From Lentzea sp. (lineage in GTDB: Bacteria; Actinomycetota; Actinomycetes; Mycobacteriales; Pseudonocardiaceae): a stretch of DNA of 5,708 nt. Below are positions 1-5,181 of this stretch, piece after piece (position 1 is the stretch's first letter; each line of letters opens with the position of its first letter). Location: assembly GCA_030146905.1 (NCBI GenBank), contig JASLAV010001108.1, positions 1 to 5,708 of the forward strand, given 5' to 3'. The notes under the pieces were generated by a model that made no database searches, was not told the origin of the DNA, and was given only the letters and a program-made list of their open reading frames with translations. Made by a program: the position numbers and the translations under genes.

Positions 1-1034
1 CCACCCCCGGACAGCTCGCGTCGGCGCTGAGCGCGGCCAAGCAGGCGCTGTCGGCGCGGGAGTCGTCCGACGGCGGCACCGGCTTCTTCACCGCCGTCAC
101 CCCGGCCGATCCCGAGCCGGAGCGACCCGCCTACGCGAGCATGGACGCAGGTCCCGCTATCGCGGCCGTGACGTCGCACGCGCTGGACGACCCCGACGAG
201 GCCGCGTTCCCGTCCGACGACCCCGACTCGGCGCCCATCCGGTTCCGCGTGGACGGCCCGCTGCCGCTGCAGCCGCTGGCCATGTGGGAGCTCCCGGCGG
301 ACGGCAACGGCGAGCGCGAGACGGTCCTGCCGGACCACAGCAGCTCGGACATGGAACGCGACACGGTCCGGCGAGCGCTCGGCGAGCGCTACGGCGTGCA
401 CGCGGCCACGGTCTGCCGTCTGCTGGCGCAGCGTCCCGACGCAGAGGAGGACCCGGCCGCGTTCGAGGCCATGGTCACCGACCTGACGGCACTGCTCGCG
501 TGCGTGTCGCAGGACGAGGAGATGGTCATCGACACGCTGCGCATGGGACGCCTCGGCCGCTTGCGCCCGTACGTCGCGTGCATCGTCTCCGGCCTGAACC
601 GCCTGCCCGTGCACAACGGCGTGGCGGCGGTGTGGGGCCTCACCGGCCCGAACGGCCCGCGCCGCTACCGCAGCGGCGACGTGCTGGTGGACCACGGCCT
701 GCTCGACGCCATCGCGAACCCGGCGGGCCGCATCGAGGGCGCCACCGAGTACCTGCTGTGGTCGGTCACCGGCCGCCGGGTCGAGGTGGCGGACCGCGTC
801 GCCGTGTCCACCGAGGAACGCGTGCTCTTCGCACCCGGCACGCCCTTCAAGGTGCTGGCGGTCGCCGAGGCGGAGGGCGACCACCCGCAGCAGGTGCTGC
901 TGCAGGAGATGGCCGGCGCGATGGCGGACCAGGAGATCGCCGCGATGCGGCCGAGCGTGCTCTCACAGCTGGAACGGGCGGCGGCGAACCTCCGGGTGCT
1001 GCCGGTGTCGCACCAGGTGGCGGTGGAGGCCTGA
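1..1034 (+). CDS. C-terminal part of a large protein with a degenerate ADP-ribosyltransferase-like domain (5' end outside window)
   Basis: The reading frame is open from base 3 to the TGA at 1032-1034 (343 residues visible) with no stop before the ATG at 141, so the gene most likely begins upstream of the window. The first part is an Ala-rich helix followed by an acidic, Pro-rich linker (to about base 350). A helical stretch follows (about 440-590), then a region resembling the core of Arg-type ADP-ribosyltransferases: LNRLPVHNG near 594-620, AAVWGLTG, a YRSGDVLVD strand, EYLLWSVTGRRVEV and STEERVLFAPGTPFKVLAV (807-863). The last motif matches the E-x-x-x-LF-PPGT-F-VL ending of that fold. The Arg expected in the first strand (V-x-RG) reads VWGL here and no STS motif is seen, so activity is doubtful. 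It ends in an Ala/Glu-rich helix. Coding status is firm; the ART assignment is a motif-level inference, and the role is unknown. Confidence 0.7.
   Translation, partial: TPGQLASALSAAKQALSARESSDGGTGFFTAVTPADPEPERPAYASMDAGPAIAAVTSHALDDPDEAAFPSDDPDSAPIRFRVDGPLPLQPLAMWELPADGNGERETVLPDHSSSDMERDTVRRALGERYGVHAATVCRLLAQRPDAEEDPAAFEAMVTDLTALLACVSQDEEMVIDTLRMGRLGRLRPYVACIVSGLNRLPVHNGVAAVWGLTGPNGPRRYRSGDVLVDHGLLDAIANPAGRIEGATEYLLWSVTGRRVEVADRVAVSTEERVLFAPGTPFKVLAVAEAEGDHPQQVLLQEMAGAMADQEIAAMRPSVLSQLERAAANLRVLPVSHQVAVEA
1025..1034 (+). promoter_or_regulatory. GGAGG and CTGA stop/start overlap at the esterase start
   Basis: A Shine-Dalgarno-like GGAGG (1025-1029) is followed by CTGA (1031-1034), in which a CTG in the esterase frame overlaps the TGA stop of the upstream gene. 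The geometry copies the ATGA/GTGA overlaps used for translational coupling. The GGAGG is only one base from the CTG, which is too close for a normal ribosome binding site, although AGGTGG at 1015-1020 sits ten bases away. The next in-frame GTG is at 1091. That initiation occurs here is inference. Confidence 0.35.
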
Positions 1035-1879
1035 ACCTCGGCATCCGGTACGCCGAGGCCCCGGTCGGCCCGCTGCGCCTCCACCCGCCGGTGGACCGCG
1101 ACGGCGAGCCGACCGGCGAGTTCGGTGACGCGCACACGCTGAACGTCTGGTCCGCGACCGGCGGTCCGGCACCGGTCCTGCTGTGGGTCCACGGCGGCGC
1201 GAACACCGTGGGTTCATCGGCGCAGCCGGAGTACGCCGGTGACGTCCTGGCAGGCCACGGCGTGGTGTTCGTCAGCTGCAACTACCGGCTCGCGCACGAC
1301 GGATACGGTGCCGTGGAAGGCGTCCCGCACAACCGCGGGCTGCTCGACGTCGTGTCCGCGCTCCGCTGGATCCGGCGCAACATCCGCAGGTACGGCGGAG
1401 ATCCGGGCAACGTCACGGTCGCCGGTCAGTCGTCGGGCGCGCAGACCGTCGCGAGCCTGATGGTGATGCCCGCGGCGGACGGCCTGTTCCAGCGCGCCAT
1501 CGCGCACAGCCTCGCCGGCAGGTTCTTCACGCCGGCCAAAGCCGCCGAGGTGCAGCGGGAAGCGGACCCGGACGTGGTGCTGTACCAGCCGATCGTGGAC
1601 GGCGACACGCTGCCGCGCTCCCCGCTGGAGGGCCCGTACGGCGTGGACCTCCTGGTGTGCCACACCGAAGCCGAGGACGCCGAGCTGTTCCAACGGCCGA
1701 CGGTCAGGCTCGCCGACGAGCACGGGAGCGCGTTCCGGTCGGTCTACGCCAGGCGGCCGGCCCACCACGGCGCCGACGTCCCGGACATGTTCCGCGGTGA
1801 CATCGCCGAAGCCTGGGCGAGGTTCGCCGCGACCGGCGACCCGGGCTGGCCGAGGCACGAGCTGAAGCGCTGGGTCTGA
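1031..1879 (+). CDS. Compact type-B carboxylesterase (alpha/beta-hydrolase), start uncertain
   Basis: The protein resembles para-nitrobenzyl-esterase-type carboxylesterases, which hydrolyse small esters. Visible motifs in order are GIRYAEAPVGPLRLHPP at the N-terminus, TLNVW, the oxyanion-hole segment HGGAN (His at residue 54 if counted from CTG 1031), NYRL, NRGLLDVVSALRWIRRNI, GGDPGNVTV and the nucleophile elbow GQSSG (Ser134, bases 1430-1432). Downstream are MPAADGLFQRAIAHS, PIVDGDTLPRSPLEG, HTEAEDAELF (probable catalytic Glu215) and HHGADVPDMF (probable catalytic His246). It finishes with the usual AWARFAATGDP tail. At about 282 residues it is far shorter than the roughly 480-550 of the family: the segments before TLNVW, after the helix following the Ser, and between Glu and His are all reduced. 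No ATG, GTG or TTG precedes the conserved GIRYA motif in a sensible place; CTG 1031 is chosen by position, and GTG 1091 would remove that motif. It may be a minimal functional esterase or a decaying one. No signal peptide is visible. Confidence 0.72.
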   Translation: MNLGIRYAEAPVGPLRLHPPVDRDGEPTGEFGDAHTLNVWSATGGPAPVLLWVHGGANTVGSSAQPEYAGDVLAGHGVVFVSCNYRLAHDGYGAVEGVPHNRGLLDVVSALRWIRRNIRRYGGDPGNVTVAGQSSGAQTVASLMVMPAADGLFQRAIAHSLAGRFFTPAKAAEVQREADPDVVLYQPIVDGDTLPRSPLEGPYGVDLLVCHTEAEDAELFQRPTVRLADEHGSAFRSVYARRPAHHGADVPDMFRGDIAEAWARFAATGDPGWPRHELKRWV

Positions 1880-1908
1880 GCTCTAGCTCTCCGTCGTGAG
1901 CCCCAGCG
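1868..1908. terminator. Possible bidirectional terminator between convergent hydrolase genes
   Basis: CGCTGGG (1868-1874) pairs perfectly with CCCAGCG (1902-1908) across a 27-base loop. Inside the loop, GAGC-TCTA-GCTC (1878-1889) can form a second small hairpin exactly over the two stop codons. There is no T-run on either side, which is not unusual in high-GC actinomycetes. The long loop makes this weak; the position between convergent genes is the main support. Confidence 0.3.
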
Positions 1909-2887
1909 TGCCGTCCAGCCGCGGCACGCACGCCCCGTCCCGCTCGTCCGTGGCCAGGAACTCGGTGAGGCACCGGCCGATCTGCTCGTGACCACGGGCG
2001 TTGGGGTGGAAGGACTCCTGCAACGCGTGGGAGGAACGGCTCTGGTCCCGCAGCCCGTCCCAGTCGACGGACAGCCGCGTGAACCACTCGGTCGAGGGAT
2101 CGGAACCACCCGCGCACGCCTCGTGGCCCTCACCGGCGCGTGCCAGGTCCAGGAACCGCGCGCCGACCCTGTCCGCGGCGGTGCGCAGGCCGTTCGACAG
2201 CTCCGGCACCGCCTCCTCGACGACCCACTCCAGGTCCGTCGTGCGCAACGGGCAGCCGGAGAGGTTCTGCAGCGAGCGCGGCATCTTCGGTGAGACCGGT
2301 GCGGCGTACGACTGCACGACGAGCTGGTAGGAGGAGTCGAGGTAGGCGGCGTCGCGCATCGTCTGGCGGATGGCGCTCAGCGTGTTCTCGACCTTGGGGA
2401 CCATCCGCCGCACGCGCTTGGACCACTCCGGCGCCACGGCGGACGTGCAGTCGCTGCGCTTGCCCCACGCCTCGAAGCACCTGTTGAGGATCTCGGAGAA
2501 GCGCGGGTCGTCGTTCGCGCCGACGGCCACGACGATCGCCACGACGCGGTGCGAGCCGGCGATCTCGCGCAGCCGGGGGAGCTGCTCGGTGCGCAGCTTG
2601 TCCGAGTTCGCACCCGAGCACGCCAGGTTGAACCTCTGGTCGGCCTCGACCGCCGTCTTCGCGATCTCCGCGTCGCGCGAGCGGTGGCACCAGTTGCCGC
2701 CCTGCTCGCCGTCGGTGCCGCTCTCGTAGTTGCCGGCGCCCTCGCCGGACATCGTGCTGTCGCCCAGCGCGACCACCGCGGTCCTCGACTCGCGCTCGGG
2801 CGTGGACGGAGGCGGGAACGGGTGATCGCTCACGATCAGGAGGATCGCGAGCAGGCTCATCACCGCGAGGGGCAGCACTCTCCGCAT
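1883..2887 (-). CDS. Secreted or membrane-anchored SGNH/GDSL-family hydrolase
   Basis: This 334-residue protein has the SGNH hydrolase blocks: GDS with nucleophile Ser44, Gly92 in ACSGANSD, GAND with Asn125, and SFHPNARGH with His294. The family cleaves acyl esters of lipids or polysaccharides, and related Streptomyces enzymes are extracellular lipases or phospholipases. Position -3 of the His is Glu, not the usual Asp, and SFHPN resembles actinomycete enzymes that use a Ser-His dyad supported by a main-chain carbonyl, so a dyad is plausible. The N-terminus MRRVLPLAV followed by SLLAILLIVS is a signal peptide or single membrane anchor; I see neither a clear AxA cleavage site nor a lipobox Cys. 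Eight cysteines (67, 90, 137, 147, 212, 258, 306, 320) would allow four disulfides, as expected outside the cell. The ATG at 2887 is chosen because it gives the positively charged signal-peptide start; it has no good ribosome binding site. The gene ends with TAG three bases from the esterase stop. The natural substrate cannot be read from the sequence. Confidence 0.85.
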   Translation of the reverse strand: MRRVLPLAVMSLLAILLIVSDHPFPPPSTPERESRTAVVALGDSTMSGEGAGNYESGTDGEQGGNWCHRSRDAEIAKTAVEADQRFNLACSGANSDKLRTEQLPRLREIAGSHRVVAIVVAVGANDDPRFSEILNRCFEAWGKRSDCTSAVAPEWSKRVRRMVPKVENTLSAIRQTMRDAAYLDSSYQLVVQSYAAPVSPKMPRSLQNLSGCPLRTTDLEWVVEEAVPELSNGLRTAADRVGARFLDLARAGEGHEACAGGSDPSTEWFTRLSVDWDGLRDQSRSSHALQESFHPNARGHEQIGRCLTEFLATDERDGACVPRLDGTLGLTTES

Positions 2888-2895
2888 CGCTGATC

Positions 2896-2901
2896 AGTTT
2901 A
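2896..2901 (-). promoter_or_regulatory. Candidate -10 element TAAACT for the SGNH hydrolase gene
   Basis: Read on the - strand, TAAACT fits the actinomycete TAnnnT -10 pattern. It ends eight bases before the ATG at 2887, so transcription would start two or three bases from the start codon and give a nearly leaderless mRNA. The absence of a Shine-Dalgarno sequence there agrees. No matching -35 hexamer is seen 16-19 bases upstream, so this is tentative. Confidence 0.3.
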
Positions 2902-2930
2902 CGTGGCTGGCCGAATGCGAGGGGACCTTG

Positions 2931-2948
2931 GCGTTGCCCCTTCAACGC
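2931..2948. promoter_or_regulatory. Inverted repeat GCGTTG-N6-CAACGC, candidate operator
   Basis: Two perfect 6-base arms (2931-2936 and 2943-2948) surround the spacer CCCCTT. The repeat lies 20 bases before the GTG start of the GlxA-type regulator and 43 bases before the hydrolase ATG, a place where a regulator could affect both genes. It could bind the adjacent AraC-type protein or another repressor, or form a small RNA hairpin in the leader. AraC-type proteins often prefer direct repeats, so the owner of this site is unknown. Confidence 0.4.
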
Positions 2949-2953
2949 GCGAT

Positions 2954-2967
2954 GAGGAAAGTGGAGG
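2954..2967 (+). promoter_or_regulatory. Ribosome binding region deciding the GlxA-type regulator start
   Basis: A purine-rich stretch, GAGGAA followed by GTGGAGG, leads into the GTG at 2969. The AGGA core is ten bases upstream of that codon, whereas GTG 2903 has no comparable motif before it. This supports starting the protein at MGILREIVVV, where family similarity begins. Confidence 0.5.
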
Positions 2968-2968
2968 G

Positions 2969-3931
2969 GTGGGGATTCTGAGGGAGATAGTCGTGGTGGC
3001 GTACGACCGCACCGCGTTGCTGGACCTGGCGGGACCGGTGGAGGTGTTCCAGTCGGCGAACTACGGCGAGCCTCGCTACGAGGTCACGATCGCCACGCTC
3101 GGAGGGGGACCCTTCACCGCGACCGCGGGGGTGCGGATCGAGGCTGGGGCCGATCTGCGCACGCTGGACCGTCCGATCGACACGCTGCTCGTGGTCGGCG
3201 GCTGGGGATATGACGAGGCCGCGGCGGACGCCGTGCTCATGACCAACCTGCGGCGTCTGGCGCTGAAGTCGCGCCGGATCGCGGGTGTGTGCACGGGCGC
3301 CGTGGTGCTGGCGAGCGCCGGGCTGCTCGCGGGCAAGAGGGCGACCACGCACTGGGCGTTCACCGGGGAGCTGGAGAACCGCGGTGTCGAGGTCGAGCCG
3401 GACGCGATCTTCGTGTGCGACGGGCAGGTGTCCACGTCCGCTGGGGTGACGGCGGGCATCGACCTCTCGCTGGCCATGGTCGAACAGGACCACGGGCCAG
3501 CGCTGGCCCGCAGGATCGCGCAGTACCTGGTCGTGTTCCTCCAGCGTTCCGGTGGTCAGTCGCAGTTCAGCGTGCACACGCGGGCCAAGCCGGTGTCGGA
3601 CGGCTCGCTGCGCACGTTGCTCGACGACATCCACGCGGACCCGACCCGTGAGTGGACGGTGCCGGTCATGGCGCGCAAGGCCATGATGAGCGTGCGGCAC
3701 TTCGCCCGCGTCTTCTCGCGCAACGTGGGCGTCTCACCCGCCCAGTACGTCGAACGAGCCCGTGTCGAGGCCGCCGCCGACAGGCTGGCGAGCACCGGCG
3801 ACTCGTTGGACCTCATCGCCCGCCAGTCGGGGTTCGGCTCTGCCGAGACCCTGCGACGGGCCTTCCTGCGCGTGCTCGGCGTGTCGCCGGGCAGCTACCG
3901 CGCCCGTTTCCGGACAACTGGGGTTGCCTGA
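2969..3931 (+). CDS. GlxA-type transcriptional regulator (DJ-1/PfpI sensor domain + AraC HTH)
   Basis: This cytoplasmic DNA-binding regulator is 320 residues long from GTG 2969. Residues 4 to about 185 form a DJ-1/PfpI (class I glutamine amidotransferase-like) domain: YDRTALLDLAGPVEVF near the start, VVGGWGYDEA, the elbow GVCTGAVVLASAGLLAG with Cys108, ATTHWAF, and AGVTAGIDLSLAMVE. Residues 215-320 are an AraC-type domain with two helix-turn-helix units, ending in the hallmark sequence IARQSGFGSAETLRRAFLRVLGVSP followed by YRARF, in pieces across 3811-3910. In this family the first domain is thought to bind a small metabolite rather than catalyse. The next gene is translationally coupled through TGATG and encodes a stand-alone protein of the same fold, so it is the obvious target; the divergent hydrolase may be another. 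GTG 2903 would add 22 residues without family features and nearly remove the promoter space. Effector unknown. Confidence 0.88.
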   Translation: MGILREIVVVAYDRTALLDLAGPVEVFQSANYGEPRYEVTIATLGGGPFTATAGVRIEAGADLRTLDRPIDTLLVVGGWGYDEAAADAVLMTNLRRLALKSRRIAGVCTGAVVLASAGLLAGKRATTHWAFTGELENRGVEVEPDAIFVCDGQVSTSAGVTAGIDLSLAMVEQDHGPALARRIAQYLVVFLQRSGGQSQFSVHTRAKPVSDGSLRTLLDDIHADPTREWTVPVMARKAMMSVRHFARVFSRNVGVSPAQYVERARVEAAADRLASTGDSLDLIARQSGFGSAETLRRAFLRVLGVSPGSYRARFRTTGVA

Positions 3932-4551
3932 TGGAAGCCGCATTCGTGCTCTACCCGAACATGACGTCGCTCGACCTGACAGGCCCGTTCGAGGTGCTCG
4001 CCAGCGTGCCGGTCGTGACGCCGAAGTTCGTCGCCGCCACGCTCGACGCCGTCAAGTCCGACAACGGCCTGATCGTCCAGCCCACCCACACGTTCGCCGA
4101 CGTGAAGACCACCGACATCGTGGTGGTGCCCGGCTCCGGGTACTGGAAGCAGGTGCTGCGGGAGTCGGCGGAGCTCGTCGAGTGGCTGCGGGCGATCCAC
4201 CCGACCACGAAGTGGACGACGTCGGTGTGCACCGGGTCGACGTTGCTCGCCGAGGCCGGGCTGGTCTCGAAGGCGACCACGCACTGGGCCGCGCGCGAGG
4301 ACCTGGAGGTGCGCGGCGTCGAGGTGTCGACGGACCGCGTCGTGTTCGACGGCAAGGTCGTCACCGGCGCGGGCGTGTCGGCGGGCATCGACATGGCGCT
4401 GCGGCTGGTCGAGGCCGAGTTCGGCGAGGTGGTGTCGCAGGCGGTGCAGGTCGGCATCGAGTACGACCCGCAGCCGCCGCGGCCCTACGACTCGATCCCG
4501 GCGGAGATCGCCCAGGGGCTCATGACCGCGTTCCAGTCACGTCAGGCCTGA
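3931..4551 (+). CDS. DJ-1/PfpI family protein, isonitrile hydratase-like
   Basis: This 206-residue single-domain protein has the DJ-1/PfpI fold. Key parts are LDLTGPFEVL with Asp15 and Glu21, VVVPGSGYW, the nucleophile elbow SVCTGSTLLAEAGL with Cys100, ATTHWA (His118) and GAGVSAGIDMALRLVE. Cys100 and Asp15 sit where bacterial isonitrile hydratase (which converts isonitriles to N-substituted formamides) has its essential Cys and Asp, so that activity is the closest specific guess, but many annotated relatives are untested. The loop between GLV and ATTHW is about two residues shorter than the usual GLL-G-x-x form. The ATG overlaps the stop of the upstream regulator (TGATG), with a weak GGGG seven bases before it, so translation is probably coupled. 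The 3' end overlaps the opposing response regulator gene by 15 bases. There is no signal peptide, so it should be cytoplasmic. Confidence 0.87.
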   Translation: MEAAFVLYPNMTSLDLTGPFEVLASVPVVTPKFVAATLDAVKSDNGLIVQPTHTFADVKTTDIVVVPGSGYWKQVLRESAELVEWLRAIHPTTKWTTSVCTGSTLLAEAGLVSKATTHWAAREDLEVRGVEVSTDRVVFDGKVVTGAGVSAGIDMALRLVEAEFGEVVSQAVQVGIEYDPQPPRPYDSIPAEIAQGLMTAFQSRQA

Positions 4552-4556
4552 CTGGA
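4532..4556. terminator. Bidirectional terminator-like inverted repeat over two overlapping gene ends
   Basis: TCCAGTCA (4532-4539) and TGACTGGA (4549-4556) are perfect 8-base complements around a 9-base loop, and GTCAGGCCTGAC (4541-4552) is an alternative palindrome. The left arm contains the response regulator stop (TCA read on +) and the right arm starts with the PfpI stop TGA. There is no T-run, as is common for actinomycete terminators. Its symmetry and its position at convergent ends support termination in both directions. Confidence 0.55.
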
Positions 4557-5181
4557 CGGCGAACACCACGAGCTGGGCGCGGTCGCGCGCGCCCAGCTTC
4601 ACCATCGCCCGCGACACGTGCGTGCGGACGGTCGCGGGCGAGATCACCAGCACCGCCGCGATCTCGTCGTTGGACGCGCCGGACGCCACGTGCCGCATGA
4701 TCTCCCGCTCGCGTTCGGTCAGCTTGTCCAGGTGCGGCACGGGCCTGGCCGACGCGCCGGACGCGAACCGGTCGATCACCCTGCGCGTGACGGACGGCGA
4801 GAGCAGCGAACCGCCGTCGGCCACCACGTGGACGGCCCGCAGGAGGTCGGTGGGGTCGGAGTCCTTCACCAGGAAACCGGACGCACCGGTCCGCAGCGCC
4901 TCGAACACGTACTCGTCGAGGTCGAACGTCGTGAGCATGACGATCCTGACCGCGGCGCAGGCGGGGTCGGCAGAGACCCGGCGCAGCACCTCCAGGCCGT
5001 CCATCACGGGCATGCGGATGTCGAGGAACACGACGTCGGGCTTCGCCGACCGGATCAGCGACAGCGCCGCGCGGCCGTCGGCGGCCTCGCCCGCGAGCTG
5101 GACGTCGTCCTCGGTCTCGATCAACGTCCGCAGGCCCATCCTGACCAGCGGCTGGTCGTCCGCCACCACCACGCGAATCAT
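4537..5181 (-). CDS. NarL/FixJ-family two-component response regulator
   Basis: This is a 214-residue cytoplasmic transcription factor. The receiver domain (residues 1 to about 120) has the acidic pair Asp8-Asp9, the phospho-acceptor Asp54 in FLDIRMP, Thr84 and Lys106 in FLVKD, so all the residues needed for phosphorylation and switching are present. A linker leads to a LuxR-type helix-turn-helix (residues 154-214: LTEREREIMRHVASG, NDEIA, ISPATVRTHVSRAMVKLGARDR). The ATG at 5181 overlaps the stop of the upstream histidine kinase as ATGA, without a clear ribosome binding site of its own, which points to translational coupling and a cognate pair. Target genes are not evident; the promoters in this window show no recognised site. 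DesR-, LiaR- and NarL-like paralogues are numerous in actinomycetes, so no specific symbol is justified. Confidence 0.93.
   Translation of the reverse strand: MIRVVVADDQPLVRMGLRTLIETEDDVQLAGEAADGRAALSLIRSAKPDVVFLDIRMPVMDGLEVLRRVSADPACAAVRIVMLTTFDLDEYVFEALRTGASGFLVKDSDPTDLLRAVHVVADGGSLLSPSVTRRVIDRFASGASARPVPHLDKLTEREREIMRHVASGASNDEIAAVLVISPATVRTHVSRAMVKLGARDRAQLVVFAVQSGLT

Larger units (their letters stand above)
2888..2968. promoter_or_regulatory. Divergent control region between the SGNH hydrolase and the GlxA-type regulator
   Basis: These 81 bases separate two divergent genes and must hold promoter signals for both unless transcription starts further inside. They contain the palindrome CTGATCAG (2890-2897), a TAAACT -10-like hexamer reading toward the hydrolase (2896-2901) and the inverted repeat at 2931-2948. 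I see no convincing -35 box for either direction. If the regulator instead used GTG 2903, only 15 bases would remain, which is one reason to prefer the later start. Confidence 0.5.

Noticed and set aside
284..1030. The esterase frame stays open far upstream, which would give a 531-residue protein starting at 284
   Set aside because: That part is Arg/Gly/Pro-rich low-complexity translation out of phase with the ART-like gene, with no esterase features; family similarity begins only at about base 1037.
1005..1040. Programmed frameshift joining the ART-like protein to the esterase
   Set aside because: There is no slippery heptamer or evident downstream stem; a coupled restart or a damaged start explains the junction more simply.
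1214..1858. Long open frame on the - strand opposite the esterase (214 codons)
   Set aside because: A high-GC shadow of the esterase: composition is Arg/Ala/Val-rich and no family motif is visible.
2890..2897. CTGATCAG palindrome beside the hydrolase start as an operator
   Set aside because: An 8-base palindrome is too short to claim alone; it is noted only as part of the control region.
2130..2945. Second - strand frame overlapping the SGNH hydrolase (271 codons)
   Set aside because: It overlaps a gene with clear catalytic blocks in another frame and reads as Arg/Gly-rich sequence without recognisable domains.
2903..2968. GTG 2903 as the start of the GlxA-type regulator
   Set aside because: It would add 22 residues without family features, has no ribosome binding site, and would place the inverted repeat inside the coding region; GTG 2969 fits better.
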